Source of the DNA: Verrucomicrobiia bacterium
GTDB taxonomy: Bacteria > Verrucomicrobiota > Verrucomicrobiia > Verrucomicrobiales > DEV007
Assembly: GCA_020439995.1 (NCBI GenBank)
Contig: JAGROY010000018.1
Location: 1-55,086, forward strand
Reading direction: 5' to 3'
Length of the DNA: 55,086 bases
The position numbers were made by a program, and so were the translations under genes. Under the pieces are notes generated by a model. It ran no database searches. It had not been told where the DNA came from and saw nothing but the letters and a program-made list of their open reading frames with translations. Position 1 is the stretch's first letter. Each line of letters starts with the position of its first letter. This document shows, piece after piece, positions 9,204 to 18,545 of this stretch.

Positions 9204-10958
9204 TTGAACTTCATTCGCTTCAGCCTCCAATTGATGAAACCCGCGCGAGGGCTGGTCGCAGGGGCGACTACCGCGTTGCTGTTGGGCACTGCGTTGCAGC
9301 TGGTGTTTCCTTTTTTCGTCGGCATGCTGGTCGACAGCACGCTGGCCTCCCAAGCAGGCTCCCTGGATGCTGATCTACCGCAATGGGCGGGCAGCATCAA
9401 CAACGTGGCGATCGTTCTACTGGCGGTGGCGATGGCGATACTGGTCTGCGTTTACTTTGACACAGCATGGTTCATGCGAGCGGGCGAACTGGCGCTGCGG
9501 GAGCTGAGGCAGAGGACATTTGAAAGGATCATCCGGCTGCCCATGCAGTTTCACGCCTCTGTGCGTGCGGCGGACCTTGCCTCCAGGGTGCAATCTGATC
9601 TGGCAGTGCTACAGGAATTTCTAATCAATGATGCGCGGATGGGATTGCGCTACGGGGCGCTCATGACCGGTGGATTTGTCCTCATGACGACGACCGCCCC
9701 GTCGCTTGCGCTGACGCTAGGTATTTTGATTCCTCCGGTGGTGGCAGTTGGGATCAAGTTTGGGCGATCGATCGCCCGCGTTTCAAAGCAGGCGCAGGAG
9801 CGGCTTGGCGACAGCGCGGTTATTCTGGACGAGTCACTCCAGGCAATCACCAGCGTAAAAGCTTTTGCCAACGAAGCCGTCGAAACCCGACGATATGCAG
9901 CAGCGCAGGAATGCTACTTCCAAGTGGTCGTCGCCAACAGCCGCCGGAGAGCGATCTTTACAGCATTCATCCTCTGCGCGGTCTTCTGCGGCACAGTCTT
10001 CATGATGTGGTTCGGTTCCCGGCAAATCCAGCTGGGCAATCTTACCCCTGGCGAGTTCACTCGATTCATGTTCTACCTGGCTTTCACCGGCAGCGCAATG
10101 GGCACTGTGGCAGAGTCCTTCAGCCGAATGAAAAGAGCCCAGGGAGCATTCGAGCGGACACAGGAAATTCTCAATGTCGAACCAGAAGCATCCGCCATGA
10201 CGCCGAGTGAATCGCAACCGCTGACTGGGAACGTGAGGTTCGAGCAGGTGTCCTTTGCCTATCCAGCCAGGGAGAATGCACCGGTGCTGCGAGAGGTAAA
10301 CCTCACCGTAACGGCGGGCGAGACGATTGCTCTGGTCGGCCCGAGCGGAGCAGGAAAATCAACGCTGATCTCGCTGCTGCTGCGATTCTTCGAGCCCGAC
10401 GAAGGAGCCCTTTACTTCGACGGGGTTCGCAGCTCCGAAATCCCGCTGGCAGACCTCCGCGCTCAAATGGCACTGGTGCCTCAAGAGATCATTCTGTTTG
10501 GTTGCTCGCTGATGGACAACATTCGCTACGGAAATCCCGCCGCAACAGATGAGGAAACGATGGACGCTGCGAGACAAGTCCATCTGCACGATTTCATCGC
10601 AAGCTTACCCGAAGGATACCAGACCAAGGCAGGTGACCGCGGCACTCAGCTCTCCGGTGGGCAGAGACAGCGGATCGCCATCGCACGCGCGATTCTTCGG
10701 GCTCCAAGAATTCTCATCCTCGACGAGGCGACCAGCGCGCTCGACTCCGAGAGCGAAGCAATGGTGCATGACTCGATGCGCGCGCTTTTTTCCCAGCGCA
10801 CCAGCTTCATCATCGCCCATCGCCTCAGTACGGTGCGACTGGCCAGCCGGATCGTGGTCGTCCGTGATGGTCGGATCGCAGATCAGGGCGCTCATGAAGA
10901 ACTCATCGAACGCGACGGCTTCTATCGAGACCTGTGGACACAACAGCTAAAGCCCTAA
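9204..10958 (+). CDS. MsbA-like ABC exporter, fused permease and ATPase
   Basis: The 584-aa half-transporter has an N-terminal six-helix ABC type I exporter domain (about residues 15-320) and a C-terminal nucleotide-binding domain. Visible motifs are Walker A GPSGAGKST (379-387), the signature LSGGQRQRIAIARA (from 483), Walker B ILILDEA with D507/E508, and the H-loop AHRLSTV with H539. It should act as a homodimer in the inner membrane, exporting a lipid, LPS precursor or peptide; the MsbA-like sequence and the divergent hldD neighbour favour lipid or LPS transport, which is inference. The start is uncertain: TTG at 9204 follows an in-frame stop closely and gives the typical N-terminal helix; ATG at 9234 would shorten it. 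No Shine-Dalgarno sequence is visible for either. Confidence 0.9.
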   Translation: MNFIRFSLQLMKPARGLVAGATTALLLGTALQLVFPFFVGMLVDSTLASQAGSLDADLPQWAGSINNVAIVLLAVAMAILVCVYFDTAWFMRAGELALRELRQRTFERIIRLPMQFHASVRAADLASRVQSDLAVLQEFLINDARMGLRYGALMTGGFVLMTTTAPSLALTLGILIPPVVAVGIKFGRSIARVSKQAQERLGDSAVILDESLQAITSVKAFANEAVETRRYAAAQECYFQVVVANSRRRAIFTAFILCAVFCGTVFMMWFGSRQIQLGNLTPGEFTRFMFYLAFTGSAMGTVAESFSRMKRAQGAFERTQEILNVEPEASAMTPSESQPLTGNVRFEQVSFAYPARENAPVLREVNLTVTAGETIALVGPSGAGKSTLISLLLRFFEPDEGALYFDGVRSSEIPLADLRAQMALVPQEIILFGCSLMDNIRYGNPAATDEETMDAARQVHLHDFIASLPEGYQTKAGDRGTQLSGGQRQRIAIARAILRAPRILILDEATSALDSESEAMVHDSMRALFSQRTSFIIAHRLSTVRLASRIVVVRDGRIADQGAHEELIERDGFYRDLWTQQLKP

Positions 10959-11114
10959 AACCGAGTTTCCAGATCCTAAACAAATTCGAGATCCGAAGGC
11001 GGAAGATTCAAAATCTTGAGCGGGACTGCCCGGCATCTCAGATCTCGATCACTCCAGGTAGGAATTCCTCTGGAATGCAGAGATCCAGCCAAAGACTGAT
11101 GCTGCGCCGCAGCT

Positions 11115-11501
11115 TCAGATCCCCTTGTAGCGCACGCGATTGCCGTTCTTATCAACGGGGCGATCGTCAGGTTTTTTCTGCACGTGCATGACCTCGCCGC
11201 CTTCACCTTCCTCCCCGTCGTCCGATTCACGACGACGCGGTGGCCTGGGCGCTCCAGCCCGCCGGTCTTCAGCCTCGTTGACGTGCAGCTTTCGCCCACC
11301 AATGTCGAAACCATTCAGTTTGGCGACTGCAGCCTCGCCTTTCTCGCGATTCTCCAAGGTTACGAATGCGAACCCTCGTGGGCGACCCGTTTCGCGATCC
11401 AGCGGGCGGTGGAAGTCGAGGATTGGTTGGTAGTCGGCGAGCATATCCAGTAGCTCCACCTCCGTGGTATCGTAAGAGAGATTCCCTATAAACAATTTCA
11501 T
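11115..11501 (-). CDS. RNA-binding protein with one RRM domain
   Basis: This 128-aa protein has a single RNA recognition motif occupying residues 1-80, with RNP2 (LFIGNLS) and RNP1 (RGFAFVTL) both intact, followed by an Arg/Pro/Glu/Gly-rich, probably disordered tail ending in NGNRVRYKGI. Small single-RRM proteins of this kind occur in cyanobacteria and the PVC group and bind single-stranded RNA; some are cold-induced. The target RNA cannot be told from sequence. It is convergent with the ABC exporter gene and stands alone. Confidence 0.92.
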   Translation of the reverse strand: MKLFIGNLSYDTTEVELLDMLADYQPILDFHRPLDRETGRPRGFAFVTLENREKGEAAVAKLNGFDIGGRKLHVNEAEDRRAGAPRPPRRRESDDGEEGEGGEVMHVQKKPDDRPVDKNGNRVRYKGI

Positions 11502-11776
11502 CGTGCTATATCGTTTTCTTCAGTCTCGATCGAGAGCCTGAGGTTAACCGGCCACTGCGCTTGAGCCGGATACTTAAAAAAGCAAATCACCAACAAAACG
11601 ACCAATGCCCGGGCAGGCTATTCAAGTTGACCATTACCTTGGCCCGCCTGCCCACGAATGCGAGACATTTCTTTGGCTGTGTTTAGTAAACTGCGTTCAG
11701 AGCTCAAGCCAACCACTGCTACACAAAGGTCAACGGACGCATTGCAACTTTCGCAAATTTCGCGTTTCATGAAGGA

Positions 11777-12271
11777 ATGAACCGTGCGAAACACCCCGAT
11801 GACGTGTCGAGTCTGAGAATTTTACTCAAGCCGGGACCGCTTTTGCTCCTGTTTTTTTGCGCGCTGAACAGCGCTTGCACTACCACGTCTCCACCTCCGG
11901 GTACCTCGGCCCGCTCCGTTTCGGAACAGCAGTTTCTGACGACCGTCAAGCCACTGGTTGAGTCTCGCTGTAGCTGGTGTCACAGCGACGGCAACCCTCA
12001 GGGAGGACTCAACTTTCAGGATCGCGACGCGATTTTCAACAGTAGCCGACCATTTCTGAAACCGGGATCTCCTGACACGAGCCTGATCTACCTGGCCCTG
12101 ACACGTCCAAAAAGGCACCCGCAAGTGATGCCGGGGGATGGCTGGGGCATTGCAGAATCTCAATTAAAAGCCGTTCGCAAGTGGATCGAATCCGGTGCCG
12201 AGTGGCCCGATGGCAAAGAAGGAATGATCCGCAGAACCGCCTACAAGGTGGTGATGGACGACTACCTTTAG
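11777..12271 (+). CDS. Lipoprotein with planctomycete-type cytochrome c domain
   Basis: This 164-aa protein starts with a hydrophobic leader (LLLLFFCALNSAC) ending in a lipobox, predicting lipidation at about Cys34. A single heme c motif CSWCH (residues 65-69) lies in a sequence typical of the planctomycete cytochrome c (PSCyt1-like) family: VKPLVESRCSWCHSDG, GGLNF, SLIYLALT, MPGDG, and IESGAEWPDG near the end. These domains are usually found in large Planctomycetes/Verrucomicrobia sulfatase-linked proteins; a stand-alone form is smaller. It would carry electrons at the outer face of the membrane. The start is not well supported: a GAAGGA lies directly next to the ATG, too close to be a normal ribosome site. 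Confidence 0.85.
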   Translation: MNRAKHPDDVSSLRILLKPGPLLLLFFCALNSACTTTSPPPGTSARSVSEQQFLTTVKPLVESRCSWCHSDGNPQGGLNFQDRDAIFNSSRPFLKPGSPDTSLIYLALTRPKRHPQVMPGDGWGIAESQLKAVRKWIESGAEWPDGKEGMIRRTAYKVVMDDYL

Positions 12272-12330
12272 GACAACCGGTCGAAATTTTTTCAGCAATC
12301 AACCAAGCAAAACTCAAACCTGCGATAAAC

Positions 12331-13242
12331 ATGAAAAACTTGAAGCGAATTCTGGTGGGAATCGATTACTCGGATTGTTGTGAAAACGCGCTGGCCGAAG
12401 CAGCCCGTCTCGCCAACTGGAGCGATGGCAAACTCATCTGTCTGCACGTCTTCGATGACGAAGTGTTCGAACAATTCCAGCGCTACGAAAGTTTTGATCG
12501 CACGGCAGTGATCGAAGAGGCGCAACGGAGGCTGGAAACTTTCGTCGCAGATCAACTGGGAGCCGGCCACGACATCGAGTGTGTCGTAAAGATTGGCCAT
12601 CCCTTTAAAGAACTTCTGCATGGCGTTCATGACTGGAAGGCAGACCTGCTGGTGCTGGGATCGCGGGGCTTCAATCAAAAAGACGAAAGTCGCACCGGGG
12701 TCTTCGCCAGTCGCTGCATCCGCAAGGCACCCGTTCCTGTTTTACTTGTGCGCAAACACCAGAGCGATCCGTTTTCTCGCGTGGTGGCCTGCGTTGATTT
12801 TTCAAAAACCTCGGACCGGGCCATCGAACACGCGCTGGAAGTTGCGGAGCAAAGCGCCAGTAAGCTGGAGCTGCTCCACGTTTTCATCTCACCGCTGATG
12901 GTCGCGTCCGATGCCTATGGCCTGGGCCCTACGCTTCCTCCGATCGATCCAGCAGAGACCCGGCGAATCCTTGAAGACCGACTCAATTCCCTTGCTGACA
13001 AAATGGGGGCAAATTATCCCAAAGTCGAGATCACCACACACGTGCAGGAAGGCGCAAGCATCGCGCGGACGATCATCGAGCGTCTCGAAGAATGCTCCGC
13101 AGACCTTGTCGTTCTGGGCACCCGCGGACGCACTGGCTTCAAGAGCCTGCTCATGGGAACCACTGCGGAGAAGCTCATTCACGAAACGCCCTGCTCCGCC
13201 CTGACGATCAAGCCTGAAGGATTCCACTACGAAGTCGATTGA
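12331..13242 (+). CDS. Universal stress protein with two UspA domains
   Basis: The 303-aa protein consists of two tandem UspA domains (about residues 1-145 and 150-300). The second has the ATP-binding signature GTRGRTGFKSLLMGTTAEKL, matching G-x2-G-x9-G-[ST]; the first has only a degenerate version (GSRGFNQKDESRTGVFASR) and may not bind nucleotide. The open frame extends upstream into the cytochrome gene, but the ATG at 12331 directly before KRILVGIDYSD is the normal start for this family. Usp proteins are cytoplasmic and induced by starvation or oxidative and respiratory stress. It lies 59 nt downstream of the cytochrome lipoprotein gene and may share its transcript. Confidence 0.9.
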   Translation: MKNLKRILVGIDYSDCCENALAEAARLANWSDGKLICLHVFDDEVFEQFQRYESFDRTAVIEEAQRRLETFVADQLGAGHDIECVVKIGHPFKELLHGVHDWKADLLVLGSRGFNQKDESRTGVFASRCIRKAPVPVLLVRKHQSDPFSRVVACVDFSKTSDRAIEHALEVAEQSASKLELLHVFISPLMVASDAYGLGPTLPPIDPAETRRILEDRLNSLADKMGANYPKVEITTHVQEGASIARTIIERLEECSADLVVLGTRGRTGFKSLLMGTTAEKLIHETPCSALTIKPEGFHYEVD

Positions 13243-13257
13243 TACCCCACCCATCGG

Positions 13258-14274
13258 CTACTGCCAGAAACCAGCGGGCAGTCGCATCAAGCAGATCGCA
13301 ACCACGCCTGAGACAGAGATCACTGCGCCGACCATTGCCAGCGGCGGAGTTTTCTCTTTTTCGAATGCCCTTGCGAGCAGCATCACCAGCAGTGGGCTGG
13401 TGGCAGTGACTGCGAGGACGATCGCGCTCTTCTGCGATTGCAGTGCCCACTGAAAACAACTGACACCCACCACCGGCCCAGTGAGCGCAGCCCCCAGAAG
13501 CCAGAAAGGGAAAAATTTGTTCCCGCGCCGCCTCTTCACCGCATCACTCACACGTGCAGGCCGTGAAACGGCCACGTCTCCTTCGTCAGCGTCGGCACCC
13601 GCAGGGATTACCCGCTGCAATCGCCTGGCCCCCCACTGATAGGCAGCATAACAAATCAACGCGATCACCAGCCCCCCTAACGTTCGCACTAAAGCCTGGT
13701 TCAACCCTCCACCGAAGCCGTGCATGGGCACTCCCGCATCGGTGGCCACGCTGTCGGCGTAGCGACTGACTACCGCACCGAGCCCCTGCCCCATTCCCGC
13801 GATCATCGCAAATACGACGCCCGAAACAATCATACCCGGCTCGATATGCGCCGGGCGGTTCTTGTCTGGCTTCAGCGCCAGCACAAGCCCTGACACGATG
13901 ACTGCAATACTGGCGAGCTCTGGCAGCGAGATTTTTTGCCCCATCCACAGATACTCCCCCACCGCTCCGAACACCGGTGCCAGGCAAAGATTCAGCAAGA
14001 TGGTGAGGCGTGCCCCGATGCGGAAATACGCCAGGAAGAGCGCCACGTCGCCAATTCCAAATCCGATCATCCCGCTGAAAAAGAACCAGCCGAACACACC
14101 GGAGTGCGCTGGAAACTGATCGCGGAAAAACACCCCGCAGAGCAGGCCCAGACACGCCACCGCCAGCACCAGACGCCAGAAATTTGCCACGATCCCGCCC
14201 AGCATACGGGACAGCCGCTGTCCGAAAATCGCCGAACAGGCAAACAGAAGGGTTGCGAAGATTGCCCCAATCAT
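13258..14274 (-). CDS. EamA/DMT-family transporter
   Basis: This 338-aa integral membrane protein has about ten predicted helices in two EamA repeats: the first half ends near LVLALKPDK and the second near MVGAVISVSGVVAICLM. A hydrophilic cytoplasmic loop (about residues 225-260, with RVIPAGADADEGDVAVSRPARVSD) separates parts of the second half. DMT transporters export metabolites, amino acids or drugs; the substrate cannot be inferred here. It converges with the Usp gene with a 15-nt gap and stands alone. Confidence 0.85.
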   Translation of the reverse strand: MIGAIFATLLFACSAIFGQRLSRMLGGIVANFWRLVLAVACLGLLCGVFFRDQFPAHSGVFGWFFFSGMIGFGIGDVALFLAYFRIGARLTILLNLCLAPVFGAVGEYLWMGQKISLPELASIAVIVSGLVLALKPDKNRPAHIEPGMIVSGVVFAMIAGMGQGLGAVVSRYADSVATDAGVPMHGFGGGLNQALVRTLGGLVIALICYAAYQWGARRLQRVIPAGADADEGDVAVSRPARVSDAVKRRRGNKFFPFWLLGAALTGPVVGVSCFQWALQSQKSAIVLAVTATSPLLVMLLARAFEKEKTPPLAMVGAVISVSGVVAICLMRLPAGFWQ

Positions 14275-14403
14275 ATGGACTCTTCAATCACCCGTGGAAA
14301 AGGAGTAGCAAACTTCATGAAATCGCGGAAACTGCCCCGACTCAAGCCGCATGCACCTGTAAAGTCAACGCCATGCAGCTGACAGGACTCCCATAAAGCC
14401 CAC

Positions 14404-15276
14404 ATGGCAGATACATCCCCGAATCCCGAAACGACCGAGCCCGTAGTCTGGCTGAACGGTCAGCTTTCCGCAGCCAGAACGGCTTACATCTCGCCGTTCG
14501 ATCACGGCTTGCTCACTGGAGACGGCGTTTTCGAAACGCTTTGCGTCTATAACGGAAAACCCTTCGCTGAATCCCGCCACTACCAGCGCCTGCTGAACTC
14601 AGCCGCTGCTCTGAGTCTCACCGTTCCCAGCCAGGAGACTCTAAGTTCAGCAATGACTGCCGTCATCGAGGCCAACAAGCTCAGCAATGCGCGCATTCGC
14701 ATCACCCTCACCGGAGGAGTCGGCCCGCTGGGCTCCGACAAAGGGGCAAGCCCGGATCTGGCGCTGGTCGCCGCTTCAGCACTGCCAAACCATGCTGCCA
14801 CCGCGTCCATAGTTACCGTCCCCTACCGGCGCAATGAGCACGGCGCACTGGTCGGCATCAAGTCCACCTCCTACGGCGAAAATGTAGCAGCCTTGGCCTA
14901 CGCACGGAAACACGGCGGAAACGAGGCCATTTTTGCCAATATCGCAGGGAACCTCTGCGAGGGCACTGGCAGCAATATTTTCATCGTTCTAGACGGGAAA
15001 TTGATCACCCCTACCCTTCCCAGCGGCTGCCTGGCCGGGATCACGCGAGCGATCGTGCTGGATCTTTGTGAAATGGAAGGGATCGCTGTCGATGAGATCG
15101 ACGTCCCGATCGCGGAGCTGGACAGGGTGGACGAAGCCTTCCTGACCTCAAGTCTGCGAGAAGTGCAACCAGTCGAACGGATCAATGGCTCACCAGTGAG
15201 AATCTGCCCCGGGCCGGTATCGTCCAAGCTAAGCACCGCATTCAGCCGTCTGGTGGCCGAGCAAATTGATCCCTGA
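14404..15276 (+). CDS. Class IV PLP-dependent aminotransferase / 4-amino-4-deoxychorismate lyase family
   Basis: The 290-aa protein has the fold-type IV pattern: substrate loop HGLLTGDGVFETLCVYNG, the PLP Schiff-base lysine in GIKSTSYGEN (K153), and the PLP-phosphate/pyridine segment EAIFANIAGNLCEGTGSNIF with Glu186. Members include branched-chain aminotransferase, D-amino-acid aminotransferase and PabC. The short length (about 290 aa) and the sequence around the lysine fit PabC or D-amino-acid aminotransferase better than long IlvE forms, but I cannot separate them from sequence alone. No neighbouring folate or amino-acid gene gives context. The start at 14404 is the first ATG and fits the family. 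Confidence 0.85.
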   Translation: MADTSPNPETTEPVVWLNGQLSAARTAYISPFDHGLLTGDGVFETLCVYNGKPFAESRHYQRLLNSAAALSLTVPSQETLSSAMTAVIEANKLSNARIRITLTGGVGPLGSDKGASPDLALVAASALPNHAATASIVTVPYRRNEHGALVGIKSTSYGENVAALAYARKHGGNEAIFANIAGNLCEGTGSNIFIVLDGKLITPTLPSGCLAGITRAIVLDLCEMEGIAVDEIDVPIAELDRVDEAFLTSSLREVQPVERINGSPVRICPGPVSSKLSTAFSRLVAEQIDP

Positions 15277-15593
15277 TCGAGCCACCAACCATTGATAAGC
15301 AACGTGTTGCAATCTTTCTTTCACATTCTCCTTGCCTTCTTCAGAAAAAGAATACAAAGTGAATACATTGAAGATCGTTTATGAACTTGAAAAACCCCTT
15401 GCCTTGCTCGATTAAGAAATGCTAAAGAAACTCCAGAAAAAGCGCAAATCGGGGCTTTTCAGCAAAGTATTTATATTGTAAATCCCCTCCCTTGGCTTCA
15501 AACTTCATTTCGAAGCCGCCCGGATCGCGCCGGAAAATCATCATAAGAAAATTCCCACGAGAAACGTTTCAGTAATCCAAACGCCTGTTTAGT
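15277..15593. other. Intergenic region upstream of the cassette operon
   Basis: These 317 bp contain no convincing gene. The stretch is more AT-rich than its neighbours (for example the tattttatattgtaaat-like sequence near 15465-15482), and presumably carries the promoter for the 785-aa protein and cassette genes. I could not pick a confident -35/-10 pair. Confidence 0.4.
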
Positions 15594-17951
15594 ATGAAAG
15601 CTCTCAGCAAATCCACTTCCATTTTTGCCACGTTTTGGCGGAGAAACCGGAACACACCTGTGTTCGCCGCGATTGTCGCGGCCATGGTCATTACGCCAGT
15701 CAGCGCACAGGACGAAGACGATCTCGAACCCCTCACGCCTGAATCAGAGTGGAAATACAACGACAGTGGAGAAGACCTCGGCACTGCCTGGAGGGAACCA
15801 GGCTACGACGATTCTGCATGGAAATCAGGTTTTGCGCCGCTGGGATACGGAGACACCTTAACAACCGAACTGGATTCTGGCCCGGATAGCAGCAACAAGA
15901 CGATCACCCAGTACTTCCGCAAAGAGTTCACCATTGACAGTCTGCAAGCGGCTACGGCTTTGATTGTTCGTGTGCAGCGCGACGATGGCATCGCAGTTTA
16001 CATCAACGGCGCACTGGTAATGCTCGATAACCTTCCGGCCGATGCCACATTCTCAACACCTGCAGAGTCATCAATCGACGGGGCCAACGAGCGGGCCTGG
16101 GTCGAACAGGCCAGGACGACGGCCTCCCTTGTTGCTGGAAAAAATGTAATAGCCGCAGAGGTACACCAGTCGAGTGGATCAAGTTCTGACACCCGCTTCG
16201 ATTGCCAGCTACTGCTGTCTACTGCCCCCCCCGCTTACGGAGAAGTCCGGATCGGAATCCAGACGAAATTTAGTGAAGGCGGAAATGGCCTTGAGTTCTT
16301 TACGCGGAACCCGCTGGCAGATCCTCCAGAGATCGAGATGAACTGGACTGCCAGCGTGACTGGAGCGCAATTTGCCACAACGATCGATGGGGGCATCCTG
16401 CCCGATGAGGAATTCTACTTCTATGATGAAAATGGCGATCCCGACACTCAGTTTTTCATTTGGAATGCGACATTGAGGGAATGGGAATCCGAGAAGATTG
16501 ACACGCGCAACTACAACAATGCCCAGGTCAAAGTGGATGTGCGGACTTACGACGAAAAGAATGGATTCGAATCCTCAGATGAATTTCGAGGCGAAATTGA
16601 TACAAGCTCGGATGGCAATAAGTTTAGTACTTACAAATGGCTCGAGCTTAAAGGCGGCGGTAAAAAAGCGATTGAGTGGACCGAAGTAGTCAATCCGGAA
16701 ACTCCCCGCTCAGTAATCGTACCGACGAGCGCAACCGAACCAGGTGACAATTGGAAGGCTCCTGATTTTGACGATTCTGGATGGATTGCGGGCACCATGG
16801 GTGTCGGGTTCGATTCGCCAGGAGGATCTTTCGAAGATTTCATTGGAATCGATACCAGCGAAGAAATGAAGGGTATCAATAGCGCATGCTTCATCCGTAT
16901 ACCGTTTACGGTAGCTACCCTATCCGGTTTCACGGATGCTCAACTTCGGGTGCGCTATGACGACGGATACGTTGCCTACATCAATGGCACTGAAGTGGCC
17001 AGTGCCAATGCGCCATCTCCTATCGCCTGGAACTCGGAAGCGACGAGCTCCAATCCAGACAATTCAGCAATCCTCTATGAAAATATTGACCTGCTAGAAT
17101 CGAAAACCGTCAGTGACGTCTTTGTCGAAGGAGAGAATATTCTGACGATTGTCGGGATGAACAGCTCCGTGGGAGGAAGTGATTTCCTTAATGATGTGGC
17201 CATCCGCCTGGGCAAGCCCAGTGATGACGGCCCCCCTCTGAATCTGGATGGATTGAATTTTGGAATATTGAATCGGAAGACGACTTATACCAGTGAGCTT
17301 GGCGAGATTCCAGATGGCGCAGCTTCACTAATCGTTCGTTTTGAAGGTGATACGAACGACGTCAACGGAGAGGTCATCTACTTTGATAATATCAGAACCC
17401 TTGGCGATCCAATTGCTGCGGACAGTTACTACGCCTACATGCAACTGGAAACCGGCTGGGATCTGGATGACCCGAGACTCGCTCCGAGCGCCGACCCCGA
17501 TGGCGACAGCATTACCAATCTTCTAGAATACGCGTTCGGGTCCCCTCCCCAAGTTGCCAGCCTGACAACGATCGTGAGAGGTGAAGAGGTGCCGATTCTC
17601 CCCGAGTGGGACGTCAAGCGGTTCGGTTTTGCTTCGGTATCCTATCGACAGATCTCAGGGCCACTGGCTACGGATGGAAATAACGTAACCGACCAGGGCG
17701 GCTACCACGTTCAGGATATTCTCTACGTTCCCCAAATCAGCCGCGGTGAAGTGGATGCAAACGGAGAAATGATCTGGACAGATGGGCGGTCGGGTGGCGA
17801 GCCTGTTTTCGAGAAGCGAGTAGCATTCTCGGAAAACGAGGACGGCACCATTCAGGTAAGGCTCGCTGGTCTTCGCGGCCTATCAGGCGATAAAGAAACC
17901 TATGTCCGCCTCCTTGTAAAAATCGTCGGATTCGAACAACAGAATAATTAG
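15594..17951 (+). CDS. Large secreted protein with two galactose-binding-like domains, first gene of the Verru_Chthon cassette operon
   Basis: This 785-aa protein has a long N-terminal signal (hydrophobic AAIVAAMVITPVSA ending near residue 38). Two related beta-sandwich regions are visible, each with a 'DDSAW/DDSGW' opening and a 'DDGIAVYINGALV' or 'DDGYVAYINGTEV' core (about residues 55-205 and 375-555). The C-terminus (from about 620) has DPDGDSITNLLEYAFGS followed by a beta-rich segment, a module common at the ends of verrucomicrobial secreted proteins. It lies 21 nt before cassette gene B and is likely cotranscribed. It has no prepilin signal, so it is not cassette protein A as I know that family; it may be the cargo of the export apparatus formed by B-D. 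Function unknown. Confidence 0.8.
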   Translation: MKALSKSTSIFATFWRRNRNTPVFAAIVAAMVITPVSAQDEDDLEPLTPESEWKYNDSGEDLGTAWREPGYDDSAWKSGFAPLGYGDTLTTELDSGPDSSNKTITQYFRKEFTIDSLQAATALIVRVQRDDGIAVYINGALVMLDNLPADATFSTPAESSIDGANERAWVEQARTTASLVAGKNVIAAEVHQSSGSSSDTRFDCQLLLSTAPPAYGEVRIGIQTKFSEGGNGLEFFTRNPLADPPEIEMNWTASVTGAQFATTIDGGILPDEEFYFYDENGDPDTQFFIWNATLREWESEKIDTRNYNNAQVKVDVRTYDEKNGFESSDEFRGEIDTSSDGNKFSTYKWLELKGGGKKAIEWTEVVNPETPRSVIVPTSATEPGDNWKAPDFDDSGWIAGTMGVGFDSPGGSFEDFIGIDTSEEMKGINSACFIRIPFTVATLSGFTDAQLRVRYDDGYVAYINGTEVASANAPSPIAWNSEATSSNPDNSAILYENIDLLESKTVSDVFVEGENILTIVGMNSSVGGSDFLNDVAIRLGKPSDDGPPLNLDGLNFGILNRKTTYTSELGEIPDGAASLIVRFEGDTNDVNGEVIYFDNIRTLGDPIAADSYYAYMQLETGWDLDDPRLAPSADPDGDSITNLLEYAFGSPPQVASLTTIVRGEEVPILPEWDVKRFGFASVSYRQISGPLATDGNNVTDQGGYHVQDILYVPQISRGEVDANGEMIWTDGRSGGEPVFEKRVAFSENEDGTIQVRLAGLRGLSGDKETYVRLLVKIVGFEQQNN

Positions 17952-17972
17952 TCTATCTACAGCTGAAATTCC

Positions 17973-18509
17973 ATGAAATCGCTATTCCTCCATTCCTTAC
18001 ACCAAGCCCGCGCCAAGCGCCGCCCGGGTGTCGATTCTGGCTTTAGCCTTGTAGAAGTCGTTATCGCCCTCGGCATTGTCGCCACCGTTATGGTTGCACT
18101 TCTTGCGTTGCTTCCACTGGGAATGGATGCGCTCAGGGAATCAGCGGATTTAACGGTTCAGAGCCGCATTGCGCAGGATCTGATTGGTGATGTTCAACAG
18201 GCCGACTGGGACACCCTCAGCCGTTACGAAAACGAGCTTCGCTACTTCGATGGTGAAGGCACCACGCTTGAGACAGCCGGCTCAGGCACGAGGCTTTACA
18301 GTGCGAAGATTGAATTCCCTGAAACCCCAATCAACCTGCCAGGACTGGGACAGAATCGTTATACGAAGAAAGTAGTGATCAAGGTCGCCTTTACACCTCC
18401 TGGACAGGAACTCGTGGACTGGAACACGAAAGAAAAGAAAAAGAGAAGGTATAAGGAATACCCCACTGTAGTAACTAACCTCACCAAGCGTGCCAAAGCT
18501 GGCAGCTGA
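17973..18509 (+). CDS. Verru_Chthon cassette protein B (pseudopilin-like)
   Basis: This 178-aa protein has a type IV prepilin signal: a basic leader, then SGFSLVEVVIALGIVATVMV, with cleavage expected after the Gly and Glu at position +5. The rest (LLPLGMDALRESADLTVQSRIAQDLIGDVQQADW) matches cassette protein B. The Verru_Chthon cassette was defined as a repeated group of four genes (A-D) in Verrucomicrobium and Chthoniobacter; its role is not established but resembles a pseudopilus or minor-pilin complex at the inner membrane. It starts 21 nt after the 785-aa gene and ends 36 nt before cassette C. Confidence 0.88.
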   Translation: MKSLFLHSLHQARAKRRPGVDSGFSLVEVVIALGIVATVMVALLALLPLGMDALRESADLTVQSRIAQDLIGDVQQADWDTLSRYENELRYFDGEGTTLETAGSGTRLYSAKIEFPETPINLPGLGQNRYTKKVVIKVAFTPPGQELVDWNTKEKKKRRYKEYPTVVTNLTKRAKAGS

Positions 18510-18545
18510 TCCCTGCCACACTGCCCTCCAAGGACTTTCACAAGT

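Noticed and set aside
11003..11017. Small hairpin (aagatt-caa-aatctt) between the ABC exporter and the RRM gene
   Set aside because: The stem is only six A/T-rich pairs with no T-run, so it is too weak to call as a terminator.
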